Shown one piece after another: positions 46,283-57,620 of a stretch of DNA of 64,000 bases (the first letter of the stretch is position 1; every line of letters starts with the position of its first letter). The DNA comes from Aquatica leii (taxonomy: Eukaryota; Arthropoda; Insecta; Coleoptera; Lampyridae). The position numbers were made by a program, and so were the translations under genes. The notes beneath the pieces are model-generated. The model did no database searches. It was given only the letters and a program-made list of their open reading frames with translations, and was not told the DNA's origin. Location of the stretch: assembly GCA_035610365.1 (NCBI GenBank), contig CM069432.1, positions 226,446,532 to 226,510,531 of the forward strand, in the 5' to 3' direction.

Positions 46283-46320
46283 ACGCATTAGGAGGTATAA
46301 AACACTTTTCTTAATAAGTC

Positions 46321-46825
46321 TGCTACAAGCTTCTTCCGAACAAGAAGAAGAAATAATTAACGGTAGTAATTGCCTCCGCATAAAAATTCTGCCTTTGTAT
46401 CGCAGCGTTCTTAGGTCTACAGCTTCCGATTATAATTTTTCCTTGTAGATTTTAAATTAAGACAAGAATAATCATACTTAGGAGGTAGCACATGGCGCTA
46501 ATGAAAAGACATAAAAATTACCTTTAAACAAATAAAATAATAAAAGCCACTTACCCTGCGTGGATTAAATTAGTTAAATAAGTATACTTTTATTACCCAT
46601 CGTGTCACAACACGTGGATGTTTTAAGAAAACGATTTTTAATTCACGCAGACATAGGTTATATCGTGAACGATGTTAAAGTCAAAATGCCCGTATCTCAC
46701 CGGATAACGTCTACTCAATACGAAGAGACCAACGAGTCCGATAGATGGCGTCGAGAAACAGAAAAGTAATTTTTAATTAAACCAATATACAGGGTAGTGC
46801 ATTATTTAAATTTATGCACGTAACA
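46321..46825 (-). repeat. Gypsy 3' LTR, carrying an 843-bp internal deletion
   Basis: It starts (plus strand) TGCTACAAGCTTCTTCCGAA and ends GCACGTAACA. It matches both ends of the 1350-bp LTR at 50751-52100 but lacks the bases corresponding to about 50765-51607. The junction sits at the shared triplet TCT, as expected for a microhomology deletion. The nine terminal bases TGCTACAAG are duplicated at 40626-40634 by the Penelope insertion. Confidence 0.75.
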
Positions 46826-46843
46826 GAATCCCCCCCCCCCAGC
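46826..46843 (-). promoter_or_regulatory. Polypurine tract of the gypsy element
   Basis: On the minus strand an 11-G run followed by ATTC abuts the 3' LTR. This is the position of the plus-strand primer in LTR retrotransposons and fixes the element's direction. Confidence 0.65.
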
Positions 46844-49178
46844 AAGATAAAAGCGTGGAGCGTGGGTAACAAAACGAAAGTTAAAATGAAGACAGAAATT
46901 TAGACATACGCCAAGGATAAATCCAAAACAAACCCAATTCCAAGAAACCCAACCCCGTGTAATCTCATCAGATTACCACAAATACAGAAGAGATAGAGGT
47001 TTTCCAGAATCTCAAGAATACCGACGACCAAATCTGCAACAGAAGTGCATGAAGCGAATGGTATCTCCAAGAACCCAAGAGTAATTTGATCCAAAAGCAA
47101 AAAAGAATACCAACACGGTTTACTAATTTTCAAAGCGCATAAAGCGATACCAAAAAGTAAGATACAAACAATCAGTAACCCAATACAGTAAAGATGTAAG
47201 CATCAAAAGAATTTCTGAGAAAAGAATAGTATCTAGGAAAGGTAAAAGTTTAGACAAGCTTCCAGGACTAAGTAGCCCTAAAATCCCTTTAAACCTCAAT
47301 TCTTAAATACAAAACCATAATTGAAAATGGTCCCCTAAAATAAGTAACCCGAAATCCCAAATACTAATAATCCCCAGAACTAGAATTCAAAGAAAAGGAA
47401 AGAAAGAAGAGGAAAGAAGAGAACGTAAGAACTATCAATTGCTAAACAAACACTTGTTAATCATCGATTACGGTGCTAGACTGTAACAATGAAACTTATA
47501 AGCCGATAAACGGAATAGAATATCCCAAGAAAAAAACAAAGAGAAAAGTAGCATAAGAGATATCCTAAGAATGACTAACAACATCCAGAAAAGCCGAGCA
47601 AGCGGAAGTACCTAAAGTACAGAAAACGGAGTTGTAGTCTGTCTCAAGTTTCAGACTTACACAGCAAAACGAATAACTTAATAAGCCCAATGTAGCAAAA
47701 GAAAGAATTAGCAAAAAGGAAAATAAATAGAAAAGAATATAGTTACAGTGAATCTAAAAGAAAAAAAAGACAAAGCTTAAGCAGAGAGAAAAACTTTCAA
47801 AACAGCCCAAAACAAAACCAGAAGAGAAAAAAAAGAAAAAGAAGTAGGACTAATTAAGAACAGAATATTTCACTTGCCAATTTAGCATCGTGAGTCAGTG
47901 CTTGTCGTGTTGGAATGTCACATTGGAACGTAAATGCCGAAGAACGGATTAGAATATTCCAAGAGCAAAAGAAACCCAAAGAAGATAAATATCCTAACGT
48001 TGACTGACAACATCAAAAATGCCGACTAAGTGGAAGTACGGAGTACAAGAAACGACGTTGCAGTCTATTCCAAGCTCCAAACTAAAAACCACAAAACAAA
48101 ACCTCACTAAACCTAATAAAGCGAAAGAAGTAACTGAGACAGAAAGCAAAAGAAAAGAACATAGTTGCGTGAATACTAAAGAAAGAAATTACTTAAAAGA
48201 AAAACGAAAGAAAGTATTCAAGCAACAAATCAAGATAAAAGAAATACCAAAAGAGATAATTGCCCTAAAAGCAAACCTTCAAAAGAAAAAAGAGAAAAAA
48301 AAAGAAAGAATAAATCAAAAGTAAGAAAGACAAGAAAGAAAGAAAAGAGAAGGACAGAAAGACGGAGAAAGATAAATCTCGATGTTAATGCCTGATTCGT
48401 TCTTCACCCCGCAAAAGAACGAAAAGAGAGACCACCCTACGGTGCCCAACCAACCGCCCTATATTAAGCAACCGAAAGAAAAAAAACTTTGAGAGAAAAA
48501 AAGGAAGCATAGTTACAGTGAACACTTAAGAGAAAAGGTTATCAAAAGGAAAAGAAGCAAGTGTCCAAGCAACAAAAGAGAAAAAGAAAGCAAGAAAGAT
48601 AGACAGAAGGAGAAAAGAGAGTACAGATGTTGTTGTACGGCTCAATTACCTCTCTCTAGATAGCCTACCCCGAGTGACCTACCCTACAATGCCCAACCAA
48701 CCGCCCATTATTTAAGAAGAGGAAAAAACAAGGGATGAGAAAATATATCAAAATTAGGTATAGAACGAATGTGTACCAATTGCTGTCCCAAATTGGAAAG
48801 TATACTTCACGACTTTAATGCCGACGAACGGAATAGAAAACTGAAGAAAAGAAAAAACCAAATCCAAAAGTAGAAGAGAGAATTCTATAGATGACGTACC
48901 AATCCAAAAAGGCCGACTAAGCGGATATAAATATATACAGACGGAAAGGTAGTCCGTCCTGAAGTAAGATGGAGAAGAAAACAACCAAAACAAAAGCACT
49001 AGAAACTTAAGCAAAGAAAAGAAAATCGGTGACAGCAATATGAAAGGAACAATTGGGTAGCGTCCAAGCTACAACCAACAAGATATCGACGACGTATCCA
49101 AAGACTCGAATCATCAAAACCGACAGAAAAGAACCAAAAGAATAGCACAGGTCGAAAATCAAAAGCCCAAAAAGTGAA
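46844..49178 (-). repeat. Purine-rich gypsy internal non-coding region with repeated modules
   Basis: On the plus strand this 2.3 kb is unusually rich in A and G (pyrimidine-rich on the element's own strand). Modules recur: a block with CCGAnnAACGGAnTAGAA, then GCCGAnnAAGnGGAnnTA, begins near 47495, 47935 and 48820; a second block ending TGCCCAACCAACCGCCC lies near 48450 and 48690. A plus-strand 101-codon frame (48019-48324) of lysine and glutamate reflects composition only. No pol coding sequence is readable. Confidence 0.6.
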
Positions 49179-49652
49179 CTAGCACTTACGATGTTTGCGA
49201 TGCCGATGAAAGAGAAGAGAACGATTAGAAGAAGGAGACAACAAAGAATAATTAGAAGCGACTGAAGAAGGAGATGCAAAAGCAATAGCAGCGGCTTTTA
49301 CATCCTGAGAAACAGTACGATCCTTATGCAGACGCATAGACCTTGTGGCTACACCAGTGTTGGAAAGCTTCATCGTTGCTGGCAAAACGTGACGTAACCT
49401 AATAGGATTGCTTCGCTGTGCGTTCGAACAAGAACAGTGACGTATAAACTCAGCAACTTTAGGTCTCATATGAGGCCAGTAGAAATGACACCGAAGAGTT
49501 TCCAACGTACTCCTAACACTGCGGTGTTCACGCTCAAATGAAAGATGGTGATCGTGGATTAATTGTTTGCGTTGGTCCGAAGGAACAACTAATTTCCACA
49601 CGCAAGAGTCAGACAAAGAAATGCGTACACGTTTACATAGAAGACCTTTCAC
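49179..49652 (-). pseudogene. Gypsy integrase N-terminal zinc-finger fragment
   Basis: The frame contains GLLCKRVRISLSD, then WKLVVPSDQRKQLIHDHHLS, RSVRSTLETLRCHFYWPHMR and VAEFIRHCSCSN. This is the segment before and through the HHCC zinc finger of gypsy integrases (H, H, the FYWPxM block, C-x-x-C spacing altered to C-S-C). The frame then runs into serine-rich sequence unlike the catalytic core, and no D,D-35-E motifs follow. It begins in a frame overlapping the end of the gag frame by 20 bases. Confidence 0.75.
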
Positions 49653-50555
49653 AATACACCAACGAGAGAAACGACAAGGGGAAAGCAGAAACTTTAGAAA
49701 CCAAACCTAAATACCAAAGATCGGTAGTAGGTCTAATAATCCTAGAAACTGAAGGAAAATTTGGAGGAAGAGAAGCTAAAGAACGAACAGGACGTACAAG
49801 TTTCTCAGCTTTAGAACGACGGTGCCTACAAGTATTAGACTCAGGAGTAGCTATAGAAGAAAGAAGTGAAGGAGTATTAAGAGAATCCGCAACATCATTA
49901 GCAGAAGCTGTTGAAGTAGCAGTCCTAATCAAAGATGATTCTAGAAGTCGATCACTTCCCTCAGATGTGGAAAAGTTAAAAGAATTACAAGAGTTAAGAT
50001 TTGATTCCAAACGTTTGCCTAAAGAAACCAATTGAGAAAAGGATGTAATATCCAGCATTGTGAAATGAGATTGATAAAATGGAGTCAAGTTGCGGCGTTT
50101 GATTTTAAGCTGCGTCTTCTCCGAGACTGGTTTTAATAATTGCATAAAAAGATATTGCATAGTAGCAACGTACATCCTAATAGATTCCTTAGGTTTCATC
50201 ACTCGATTACGAATTACCGTTCATCATAATCTAAAAGCAGAAATTCGGCTTTCAACATTGCAGCAACCTCATTTCAAGAACGTAAAGTATGTCGTCTACT
50301 TCTAAACACAAGAAAAGCTTTACCCGATAGCACCTCAGAAGCTGAAAGAAAAAGTTGATGTTGAGAAACTCCACAAGACAAACACAACTCATTACGAATA
50401 AGAAACTCGATCAGTACAAACGGATCTTCACCAGAGAAAGTAATATTCCAATCAACCAAGTTCATTTCCGAATCAGAGTCGGATGAAGTAAGAAGTGGTG
50501 GCTCCTCGTCTAAAGAATACATAATTAACAAACGTCTAACTAGAAATGCAATCAA
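49633..50555 (-). pseudogene. Gypsy gag relic
   Basis: Two frames joined by a shift near 50260 form Gag. N-terminal: NLVDWNITFSGEDP, then LSASEVLSGKAFLVFRSR. C-terminal: KPKESIRMYVATMQYLFMQL, then RNLTPFYQSHFTMLDITSFS and LVSLGKRLES. These match the capsid region of insect gypsy elements (E-x-I-x-x-Y-V-A-x-M-x-x-L-F; R-N-L-x-P-F-Y-Q; L-x-x-L-G-K-x-L-E). The CCHC knuckle expected after it is not readable. Past residue 140 the frame loses family likeness and ends at 49633, where the integrase fragment takes over, so the protease-to-RNase H segment has been lost. Confidence 0.75.
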
Positions 50556-50750
50556 GCCAAAAGCAAATTGACAACCACAGCAAACTCAAACCAACAGCAT
50601 ATGCTACCCTATTCTAAATTTCCTAACTAAACTATCACTGAATGATGGTATCATAAAAAAATACCAATTCAAGAAAATCGCTAAAAGAAATAAAAAGAAC
50701 AAGAAATTGTTATAAGAAAATCGAGCCCCTTAAGTTAAGCAGCCAAAATT

Positions 50751-52100
50751 TGCTACAAGCTTCTAGTAATTTACGAACCTGCACGGCCAACTCACTGTAG
50801 GATTGAAACCATACCTGTCGGAGAGGGGGAGGTTCAAGTGACTTTATTTTAAACGGCGCCAGATCTTTTGTTGTTTGCAGAATTAGCTCCTGCTAGATCA
50901 GCACAGGAGGCTCGAAGCTTGTACAAAATTGTTAAGGTTCGTAAAGCTGGAGGAAACGAAGAAAGAAACTAAATCGTTAACAACAATTGCACTTTAATTA
51001 CATTAGAATGATGAATAGATTAAAATTTGAATCAATAACAATTATGAGATTGGTTGATAGCATCACAGTGATTAAATTTAGTCCAAGTACAAATATAAGC
51101 AGGTACTAAAATATTAGAAGTCTCGACAACTTACACTACACGTAAAACAAAAGTGTAACCACCAGAACATATAAAAATCTTCATAAGTAAATTACATTAA
51201 TAATGATAATTGACAGTTGACATAATCAGCATGCGATAGTAAGTCACTTAAACTAATTGAGTAACAATAATAAGAAACAAATCAATTCGAACGTTTCGAC
51301 ACGATTAGCGAATATAGTTATTCATGAGTAGCACCGTAGCGACAGCGAATAGTTAACATCAAAAATTGACTTACCAGTGATTCAGGGGTACCTTCAGAAA
51401 ACGTTTTCCTACTGGCTTCCTGTAATTAAACTTCCTGAAAATAATCGTGTCTACCTGGCGACTCACAAACTACAACAGGTAAAAGAAACATTTAAAAGAA
51501 AGTAATAGAACCGAAACTTATCGTATCCTGTTACACTGTCTTTTCGTCTACGATGATATTAATTTATTGCCTCCGAAGAGAAATTCCATCGTGTCCGGTA
51601 CTTAGGCTCTTCCGAACAAGAAGAAGAAATAATTAACGGTAGTAATTGCCTCCGCATAGAAATTCTGTCCTTGTATCGCAGCGTTCTTAGGTCTACAGCT
51701 TCCGATTATAATTTTTCCTTGTAGATTTTAAATTAAGACAAGAATACCTATACTTAGGAGGTAGCACATGGCGTTAATGAAAAGACATAAAAGTACCTTT
51801 AAACAAATAAAAGAATAAAAGCCACTTACCCTGCGTGGATTAACTTAGTTAAACAAGAATACTTTTATTACCCATCGTGTCACAACACGTGGATGTTTTA
51901 AGAAAACGATTTTTAATTCACGCAGACATAGGTTATATCGTGAACGATGTTAAAGTCAAAATGCCCGTATCTCAACGGATAACGTCTACTCAATACGAAG
52001 AGACCAACGAGTCCGATAGATGGCGTCGAGAAACAGAAAAGTAATTTTTAATTAAACCAATATACAGGGTAGTGCATTATTTAAATTTATGCACGTAACA
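50751..52100 (-). repeat. Gypsy 5' LTR (1350 bp)
   Basis: It starts (plus strand) TGCTACAAGCTTCTAG and ends GCACGTAACA, next to GGTC (52101-52104). Its right 490 bp match 46335-46825; the 843 bp at about 50765-51607 are absent from the other LTR. Similar sequence follows in the older LTR after 52104 (ACGAACC, CCAACTCAC, GGGGAGGTTCAAGT, GCGCCAGATCTTTT), showing that the 843 bp are original LTR sequence. Confidence 0.7.
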
Positions 52101-52265
52101 GGTCTCACGAACCTTGCACGACCAACTCACACAGTCGGAGATAGGGGAGGTTCAAGTAAATAATATTTAAAGTGCGCCAGATCTTTTCTAAGTAAAATTT
52201 CTATCTCGATCAAGACAGAAGGTCCAAGCTTGTAACGAACTTTAGGTTCGTAATCCTTGTTACCC
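52101..52265. repeat. Older gypsy-family LTR, right remainder (outermost layer)
   Basis: Starting at the target duplication GGTC, this aligns with 50774-50945 through ACGAACC, GCACG, CCAACTCAC, GGGGAGGTTCAAGT, GCGCCAGATCTTTT and TTAGGTTCGTAA. Divergence is much greater than between the two LTRs of the inserted element, so this copy is older. Homology becomes hard to follow after 52265. Confidence 0.6.
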
Positions 52266-55026
52266 TGATGTTCGTGTAATCACAATAAAAGAGAAAGGTA
52301 TGTTACCATAAAGGAAAGAATAAATAGGTATAAAAACTTGAATTTAATAACGTAGGCTATTAACAACTAGTCTTAGAAATTTCATTTTTAATAACTGCTG
52401 GAAGTATCGGCAACACACAATACATAAAATCTACACAATATCGATAACGAAGAAATTACACGTTATATAACTAGGGTTCACAGCATGCGATACCACAGAA
52501 TTAGTTACTGACAATACCTAAATGGTATTACAACTACTATTACAATTGCGTAAGTTAAACAAGTTAAATCTTGTGAAAATTATGCAAAAAAATGTTTTGA
52601 AAAAAAGTTGCGATGGCTAACTTTTGTTATAGTGAGTAATTAAACAAACAGATCACGCAAAATTGTGAAGCATGATTTGGAAATAAAAATCGCAAATAAA
52701 AACTATTTTTAAATTAAATTAATTAATAAAAAACTGTGTTACGTTCCAAAATTAACACAAAGTCACTGCCTGCAATGTAGTAACATAAACGGGGGTTGTG
52801 CCACTAGCTCAATGGAGAAGGGTGGGTTTTATTTAAAATTCCGTGAAAAATTGGAAACGCGATCGTCGTAAAAATGGAACTAGAACGGTAAAATAGTCAA
52901 ATAATCGGTAAGGGCGCCAATCAAGGATTTCTATAAGGGAAAGCTTTCAAACCCCTGATTACCTGAAAGCTCATCCGGTTGGTTATAACCCCAGAACTTA
53001 CCTTGGGTTATAACAATTCTGAAAAACACTTAAACAAAAATTTACGTATGCGGCGGCTAAATGAATAAAAGCTCTTTACATTTAACAATTTAACATTTAT
53101 TGATTGAATATTTAAAACCAAGACAAAATAAAATAACAAGTACTAAATGATATCAAATAAATTTGAATAAAAGAAATGAAATAATCTTAAGCAAACAAAA
53201 ATGAATAATTTACACACAAAACATTACATTAAAATTTATAAAAAGAAATGCTACTACAATAGCGTTAATTCGACGTCAAATATAATTAAATCTCAAGATC
53301 TTGACCGCATATTTATAACAAACAAATAAAATAACACACACAAAAAAAAAAACAATACAGTTTATAACATATATATGTCCGAACTTTAATTCGAACTAAA
53401 CAAAATATAGTTTATAAGTCGTTACATTATCATATATTCGAAATACGAATTATTTCTCAAACGCACCAAAACAAAATTAATTGATTTTAATTTCGCGCAA
53501 ACACTATACGTGTTCGTTGAAATAATTAAATTCAACGTTAGTCGTAATTTCAATTGACTCAAAATTGAAAGCTTTTACTGCATTTTTAATCGCGGGACAC
53601 TGCACGATCAAACAACAAAATCGATAAATACCTTAATTCTTAATTGGTGACACCGGGTGAACTTTGGTCCAGTGGTTTTGAAAGCTAACACCTCGATGGA
53701 CTTTGGCTGCTTCCCAAACAATAGGTTACCAGTGGAAGATTTATTAATCCGCCCCCAAGGCGAAGGATGAGATTGCGAAACAAACTCACGCACAAATTCA
53801 CGTAACGAAACATGCGATATTAATTTAGGCAAAACAGTGATCTTAATTAACCGTAATTACGAAAAAGGAAAGTTTTCCACTTAAATTCACTGCACCATCT
53901 TCTTTTACTTCCACGGTAATTATTAGAAAAGGTGAATTATCACCTGCGTGATCTACATTTTTATGACCGTCAACCAACTAACTTCCCACTCTCACATTTA
54001 CCAAAAACACCTCTATATATCAACTTTCGTCGACTGCCCTTTCCACAAAGGCTGCGTTCGAAACTTCAAACACCAAAATACTCTCGCGAAGAAGTGCAAT
54101 AAAGAGACAAACAATCATATTACGTCATATTTATATAATTAGGACACAGCGTTTCGCTTGTACGTGAAACTGTCAATTTGACAAACTATTATATTACAAG
54201 AATTTAAACTGCCTAATAAATTAAGATAACGACTTAATTTTTCCACGTAATCTAAACGTTTGACATAAAGAAATTCAAGTACGAATGTACTCGAACAAAG
54301 AACTCATAAACCAACTTAAAATAAACAAACGGCGAAAATAGATTTAATTACGATTATATCTCAGAAGGAAAACATAACTCACAACTGGAATTTTTACGGC
54401 GTAACAATATACAAAACTTTATCAACAATTTACATTGTAACTTTGAATTAAAAATCGTAAAATAACTTATTAAACTCAATCCAAAAGTACATTAAAACAA
54501 CTTCAAAATACATTAAATGAAAAAAACGTCAATCCAAATACTGTGTCCGTTACCAAACATTACTCAATCAACCAATCGATTCTAAACGATGGTTACAACT
54601 GAATGCATTTACTTTTAGACAAGTTAAATAATAAAGACATTAAAGAGCTTATAAATGTATGTGTATCAATCATTGAAGTACATACTTTTTTACTTTCCTA
54701 TAGCGCTATTGTTTGCATAATTTTACGTTTCAAGGTCACTTGACTCAGAAAAATGTATTTTTGACAAATACATTTAGGTACAATGTACCCACGATAACTC
54801 TCGAACCAAAAGTCCTAGTAACTTAAAATTTGTTTGGGAACTGACTCTTCATATTCTCTTGCTTCTATCATCCGATAAACAAACCGGAAGTGGGTGTATC
54901 CGCAATTTTTAACAGTTTTTCTTATATAATTGTGTACGTATGTAAATTAATCAAATTATTTTTACATTTTCTTACAGAGATCATTCTTCCTAACAATTTA
55001 TTCAAATAAAAAAAAATTCTTACAAT
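52266..55026. other. Stretch following the nest, no firm feature
   Basis: Probably the rest of the older LTR element for some distance (AGCATGCGATA near 52485 is shared with 51228). A 74-codon minus-strand frame at 53608-53832 (SPWGRINKSSTGNLLFGKQP) lies in a less AT-rich patch; I do not recognise it. The word TGGTGACACCGGGTG near 53646 resembles a retroelement primer site but no LTR end precedes it. Nothing else was recognised. Confidence 0.35.
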
Positions 55027-55208
55027 AACAGTTTATTAGATATTTTATTTATAATTTAAAATGAATTCAGAAATATAATATAGGTTCGAGCCCTGCCTGC
55101 GACAATTTTTTTTTAGAAAAAAATACGCTAAAAACAATAATGTGTACTGATTTATTAAAGGGAAAAGCAATATTGAGACGGACAAATATAGGGGCTAGTC
55201 GATATGAC
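55027..55208 (+). repeat. SINE-like repeat with tRNA B box, copy 2
   Basis: Same-family copy of 35087-35236. AACAGTTTATTAGATATT through GAATTCAGAAATATAAT is almost identical; then comes GGTTCGAGCCC (B box), then TGCCTGCGACA and T9. The body is more diverged (AAGCAATA, GATATGAC shared). The T run right after the acceptor-like strand would terminate RNA polymerase III. No A box is seen. Confidence 0.55.
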
Positions 55209-56878
55209 GAAATAAGTTCAATTTACTATATTTAGGTTATATCTTAATAAATTCAAAAAAAAAAATTTAAAAAAAATTATAGCGCGGTATGAAGTCAATA
55301 CAATGGTGTACATATACTTCAAAGTAATTTTATGACAGCATAACCTTAAAAGAATATGTAGATACTTTTTTATCATTCTTTATAGGAAAGTCGTGCGGTG
55401 ACTATAAGAGTTTTTTTTAAATAGTTTTATTACAAAAATGTTAAGGTTGGAATTAATTTTAATTATTTGAGGCTTCAATAAAATCGTTGTTATAAACTTT
55501 AACTTTTATCTAATTTCATTAATTTAACTGTAAAATGCATTTACATATATATTTTTATCTCAAGCAAATCTACACTAAATAGATCATTTCGGTTTTTTAT
55601 TATTTATTTTTGACACTATGGCTAAAAAGATTGACAAAACTTTTCGTTAAAAAGTAATTTGAAAATTGGAAATAAAACTGTTAAAGAAGAAATATATAAC
55701 AAAATTAATTGTAAAATTAATAAAGCTAACAATTTAAAAAAATAATGCTTTAAAGAAAGATAAATGTTTTATTACAATATCTATCACTCGTAATCAATAA
55801 CTACAGGTTAAAAAGTCTACATAGTATTTTACTACTTAAGAACGTAATTAAAAAATACCAGTCCTTGAAAACAAAAATTTTCAAACTTATTGTTAATATG
55901 TGGTAATAAGTTGATTAAAACAAGTGTAATATTTGTTTTAATTATGTTTTATGAACTGATTTAAATTTTAAAAAAATATTTGCATGCAAATGTTTTATTC
56001 TATTTATATTCAATAGTTCCTTCTCAAATTATTTATGCAAAAACTAACGTAAATCTGAAAGCAAAATCAATACTTTTAATTAATTAACGAAACATTTAAA
56101 ATTATTGGTATAGGTGTGTGAGACCTTGAATAATATCTAGTACAAATTTTACGACACGCAGTTTTATTTGAATGGAATGTAATTTGAAATCAATTTTTGT
56201 TATTAGTGTATTGTAGTAAAAACTTTTATTACTAGTAACTAGTTATTTTTTTAGAAATAACGTAATATTTCTTTTTCTAAATAAAGCAAAAGATAAAGAA
56301 ATTAATTTGTCGTTAACGTCAACGGATATTAACAACTTTTTATACTTGAAAACATCTTTTTTTTTATTGGTTTTAGAGTAATATTAGATTTGTTATATAT
56401 GGTTATACCTTTCCTAAAATATAACTTGCTTTTGTTATACCATTTTTTTAAATATTGTTTTTGACGTTATATATGCTTTTTTCAAAACATACGATTTTAA
56501 AATAGTTGTATGTTTTCTATTACGTTAATTAATAGACGCCATCGTATAAATTTTAAAAGTAAGATAACTCACAAATGATAATACTTTTACTAAATGATGG
56601 TATTGTTTATACATTTTAATACCTCTATGCCAAACTAAGATTTTATTACGCTGTCAGTTGTGATTTTCTGATGCAATACATTGAAGCGGTTTTAATATAC
56701 AATTTAAATTTAAACATTTTGCACTATTTAAATATTCTTCACAAGAATAAATTGTACGGTTTTATTTGATCTAAAATAACAATTGAACTTCTTAAATACT
56801 TTATGACTATATGCTGGTTGTATATTAGCGCATTAGGTTCTATAACGTTATCAATTTTTTCAAGTTATCAATTTGGTC
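55209..56878. other. AT-rich stretch with no recognised feature
   Basis: Nothing coding or repetitive could be supported. Confidence 0.4.
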
Positions 56879-57620
56879 TAGTGGCGTAACTAGGGCATTA
56901 AAGGCCTCCGTGCAAGTAAAAAAATTGGGCCCTATTCGTATATCACGATAAGGTTTAGAAAAAATGAATATTGATTTAACTCCAGAGAGGAAAAAAGTTA
57001 ATTAAACGTTGTGGGAACCCAAAACCTAAATCCATCAGTGAATCCAACAGACACGCTCTTCAGGATTCTCATTTCCATGATTCAAGATTCTTCAAATAAA
57101 AAATTCCGATTTTTTATGGAATATATTTATGGTATGGTATGAATATGAGTTTTATTTACTTTATAACTGATTGCTGAGTAAATACTAGTAAATAGTTAAA
57201 TACATTCATAAAAGTACATTGTTTGTGATTATAAAGTTATAATTTTTTACGTTCATTTAAGTTAGCCAAATTACCAATCACTTCATTTAAATCTAAATTT
57301 GACGCTTCTTTATTTTCTATTTCGCAGGTAATTTTTTATTATTTTTAGCTTTGAGAAAGATTGCTCCGCCGTTGCTATGGTAACTGGGATAGTATAAAAA
57401 AAAACAAAACTGCCATACAAACGTTGGCATAGTCAAGCCCTCAAAATTTTGCTATTATTTTTGAACAAAACGTTTTTATTGTCCATTATAGAATTAACTA
57501 TGGTTTCATTAAATACTAAATATTTATTTAACTTAAACAGGGAAAAAAGTATTTATAACTTCTCAATATTTACTTTGAAAATCGTTGAATTTCTTTAATT
57601 ATGTCAAGTCTGGCGCCACC
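56879..57620 (-). pseudogene. hAT transposase relic with 3' terminal end
   Basis: Minus strand, about 57400-57250: IPVTIATAEQSFSKLKIIKN, then YLRNRK, a stop, and SNLDLNEVIGNLANLNERKK. This is the hAT C-terminal dimerisation domain (P-V-T-x-A-x-A-E-R/Q-S-F-S-K-L-K-x-I-K-N-Y-L-R) as in ZMYM-like hAT elements. Upstream, LTMPTFVWQF in another frame fits the preceding segment. The element ends to the left at TAGTGGCGTAACTAGGG (56879-56895), whose complement is a typical hAT 3' end. Catalytic regions and the 5' end are not readable; the copy is dead. Confidence 0.75.

Larger units (their letters stand above)
40635..46313 (+). mobile_element. Penelope-like element, 5'-truncated, with inverted terminal arms (contains a LINE)
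   Basis: The element lies between ATAGGTCTGCTACAAG (40619-40634) and ATAAGTCTGCTACAAG (46314-46329), a 16-bp duplication with one mismatch. It comprises an inverted arm of about 450 bp on the left (40635-41019 plus 45254-45316), a 516-bp centre with one GIY-YIG frame, and a nearly identical right arm (45833-46282) plus about 30 bp. The left arm is interrupted by a 4.2-kb LINE. Penelope-like elements are known for variable 5' truncation, terminal repeats in direct or inverted orientation, and hammerhead motifs in them; all are seen here. No reverse transcriptase remains, so it cannot move by itself. It sits 9 bp inside the terminus of the gypsy element's LTR. Confidence 0.8.
46321..52100 (-). 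mobile_element. Non-autonomous Ty3/gypsy LTR retrotransposon
   Basis: LTRs beginning TG and ending CA bound the element. Target duplication GGTC is seen at 52101-52104 and, before the Penelope element split the left terminus, at 40622-40625. Minus-strand order: long 5' LTR (52100-50751), leader, gag (50555 to about 49640), an integrase zinc finger (about 49660-49430), 2.5 kb of repeat-rich non-coding sequence, a guanine-run polypurine tract, and the 3' LTR (46825-46321). Protease, RT, RNase H and the integrase core are missing, so it depended on a helper. Shared LTR sequence is about 97% identical by eye. Confidence 0.8.

Noticed and set aside
48019..48324. 101-codon plus-strand protein rich in lysine and glutamate
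   Set aside because: It runs antisense to the gypsy element through a purine-rich region; composition alone keeps it open.
49538..50035. 165-codon plus-strand frame opposite gag
   Set aside because: It lies antisense to a clearly recognisable gag and integrase fragment and has no motifs of its own.
50765..51607. An 843-bp insertion in the gypsy 5' LTR
   Set aside because: The older related LTR contains homologous sequence, so the difference is a deletion in the other LTR.
32599..52919. GGCGCCA heptamers (32599, 35793 as TGGCGCC, 50855, 52913) as retroelement primer-binding sites
   Set aside because: One of them lies well inside a defined LTR (50751-52100), so the word alone is not a primer site here. 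The others lack an adjoining LTR end.
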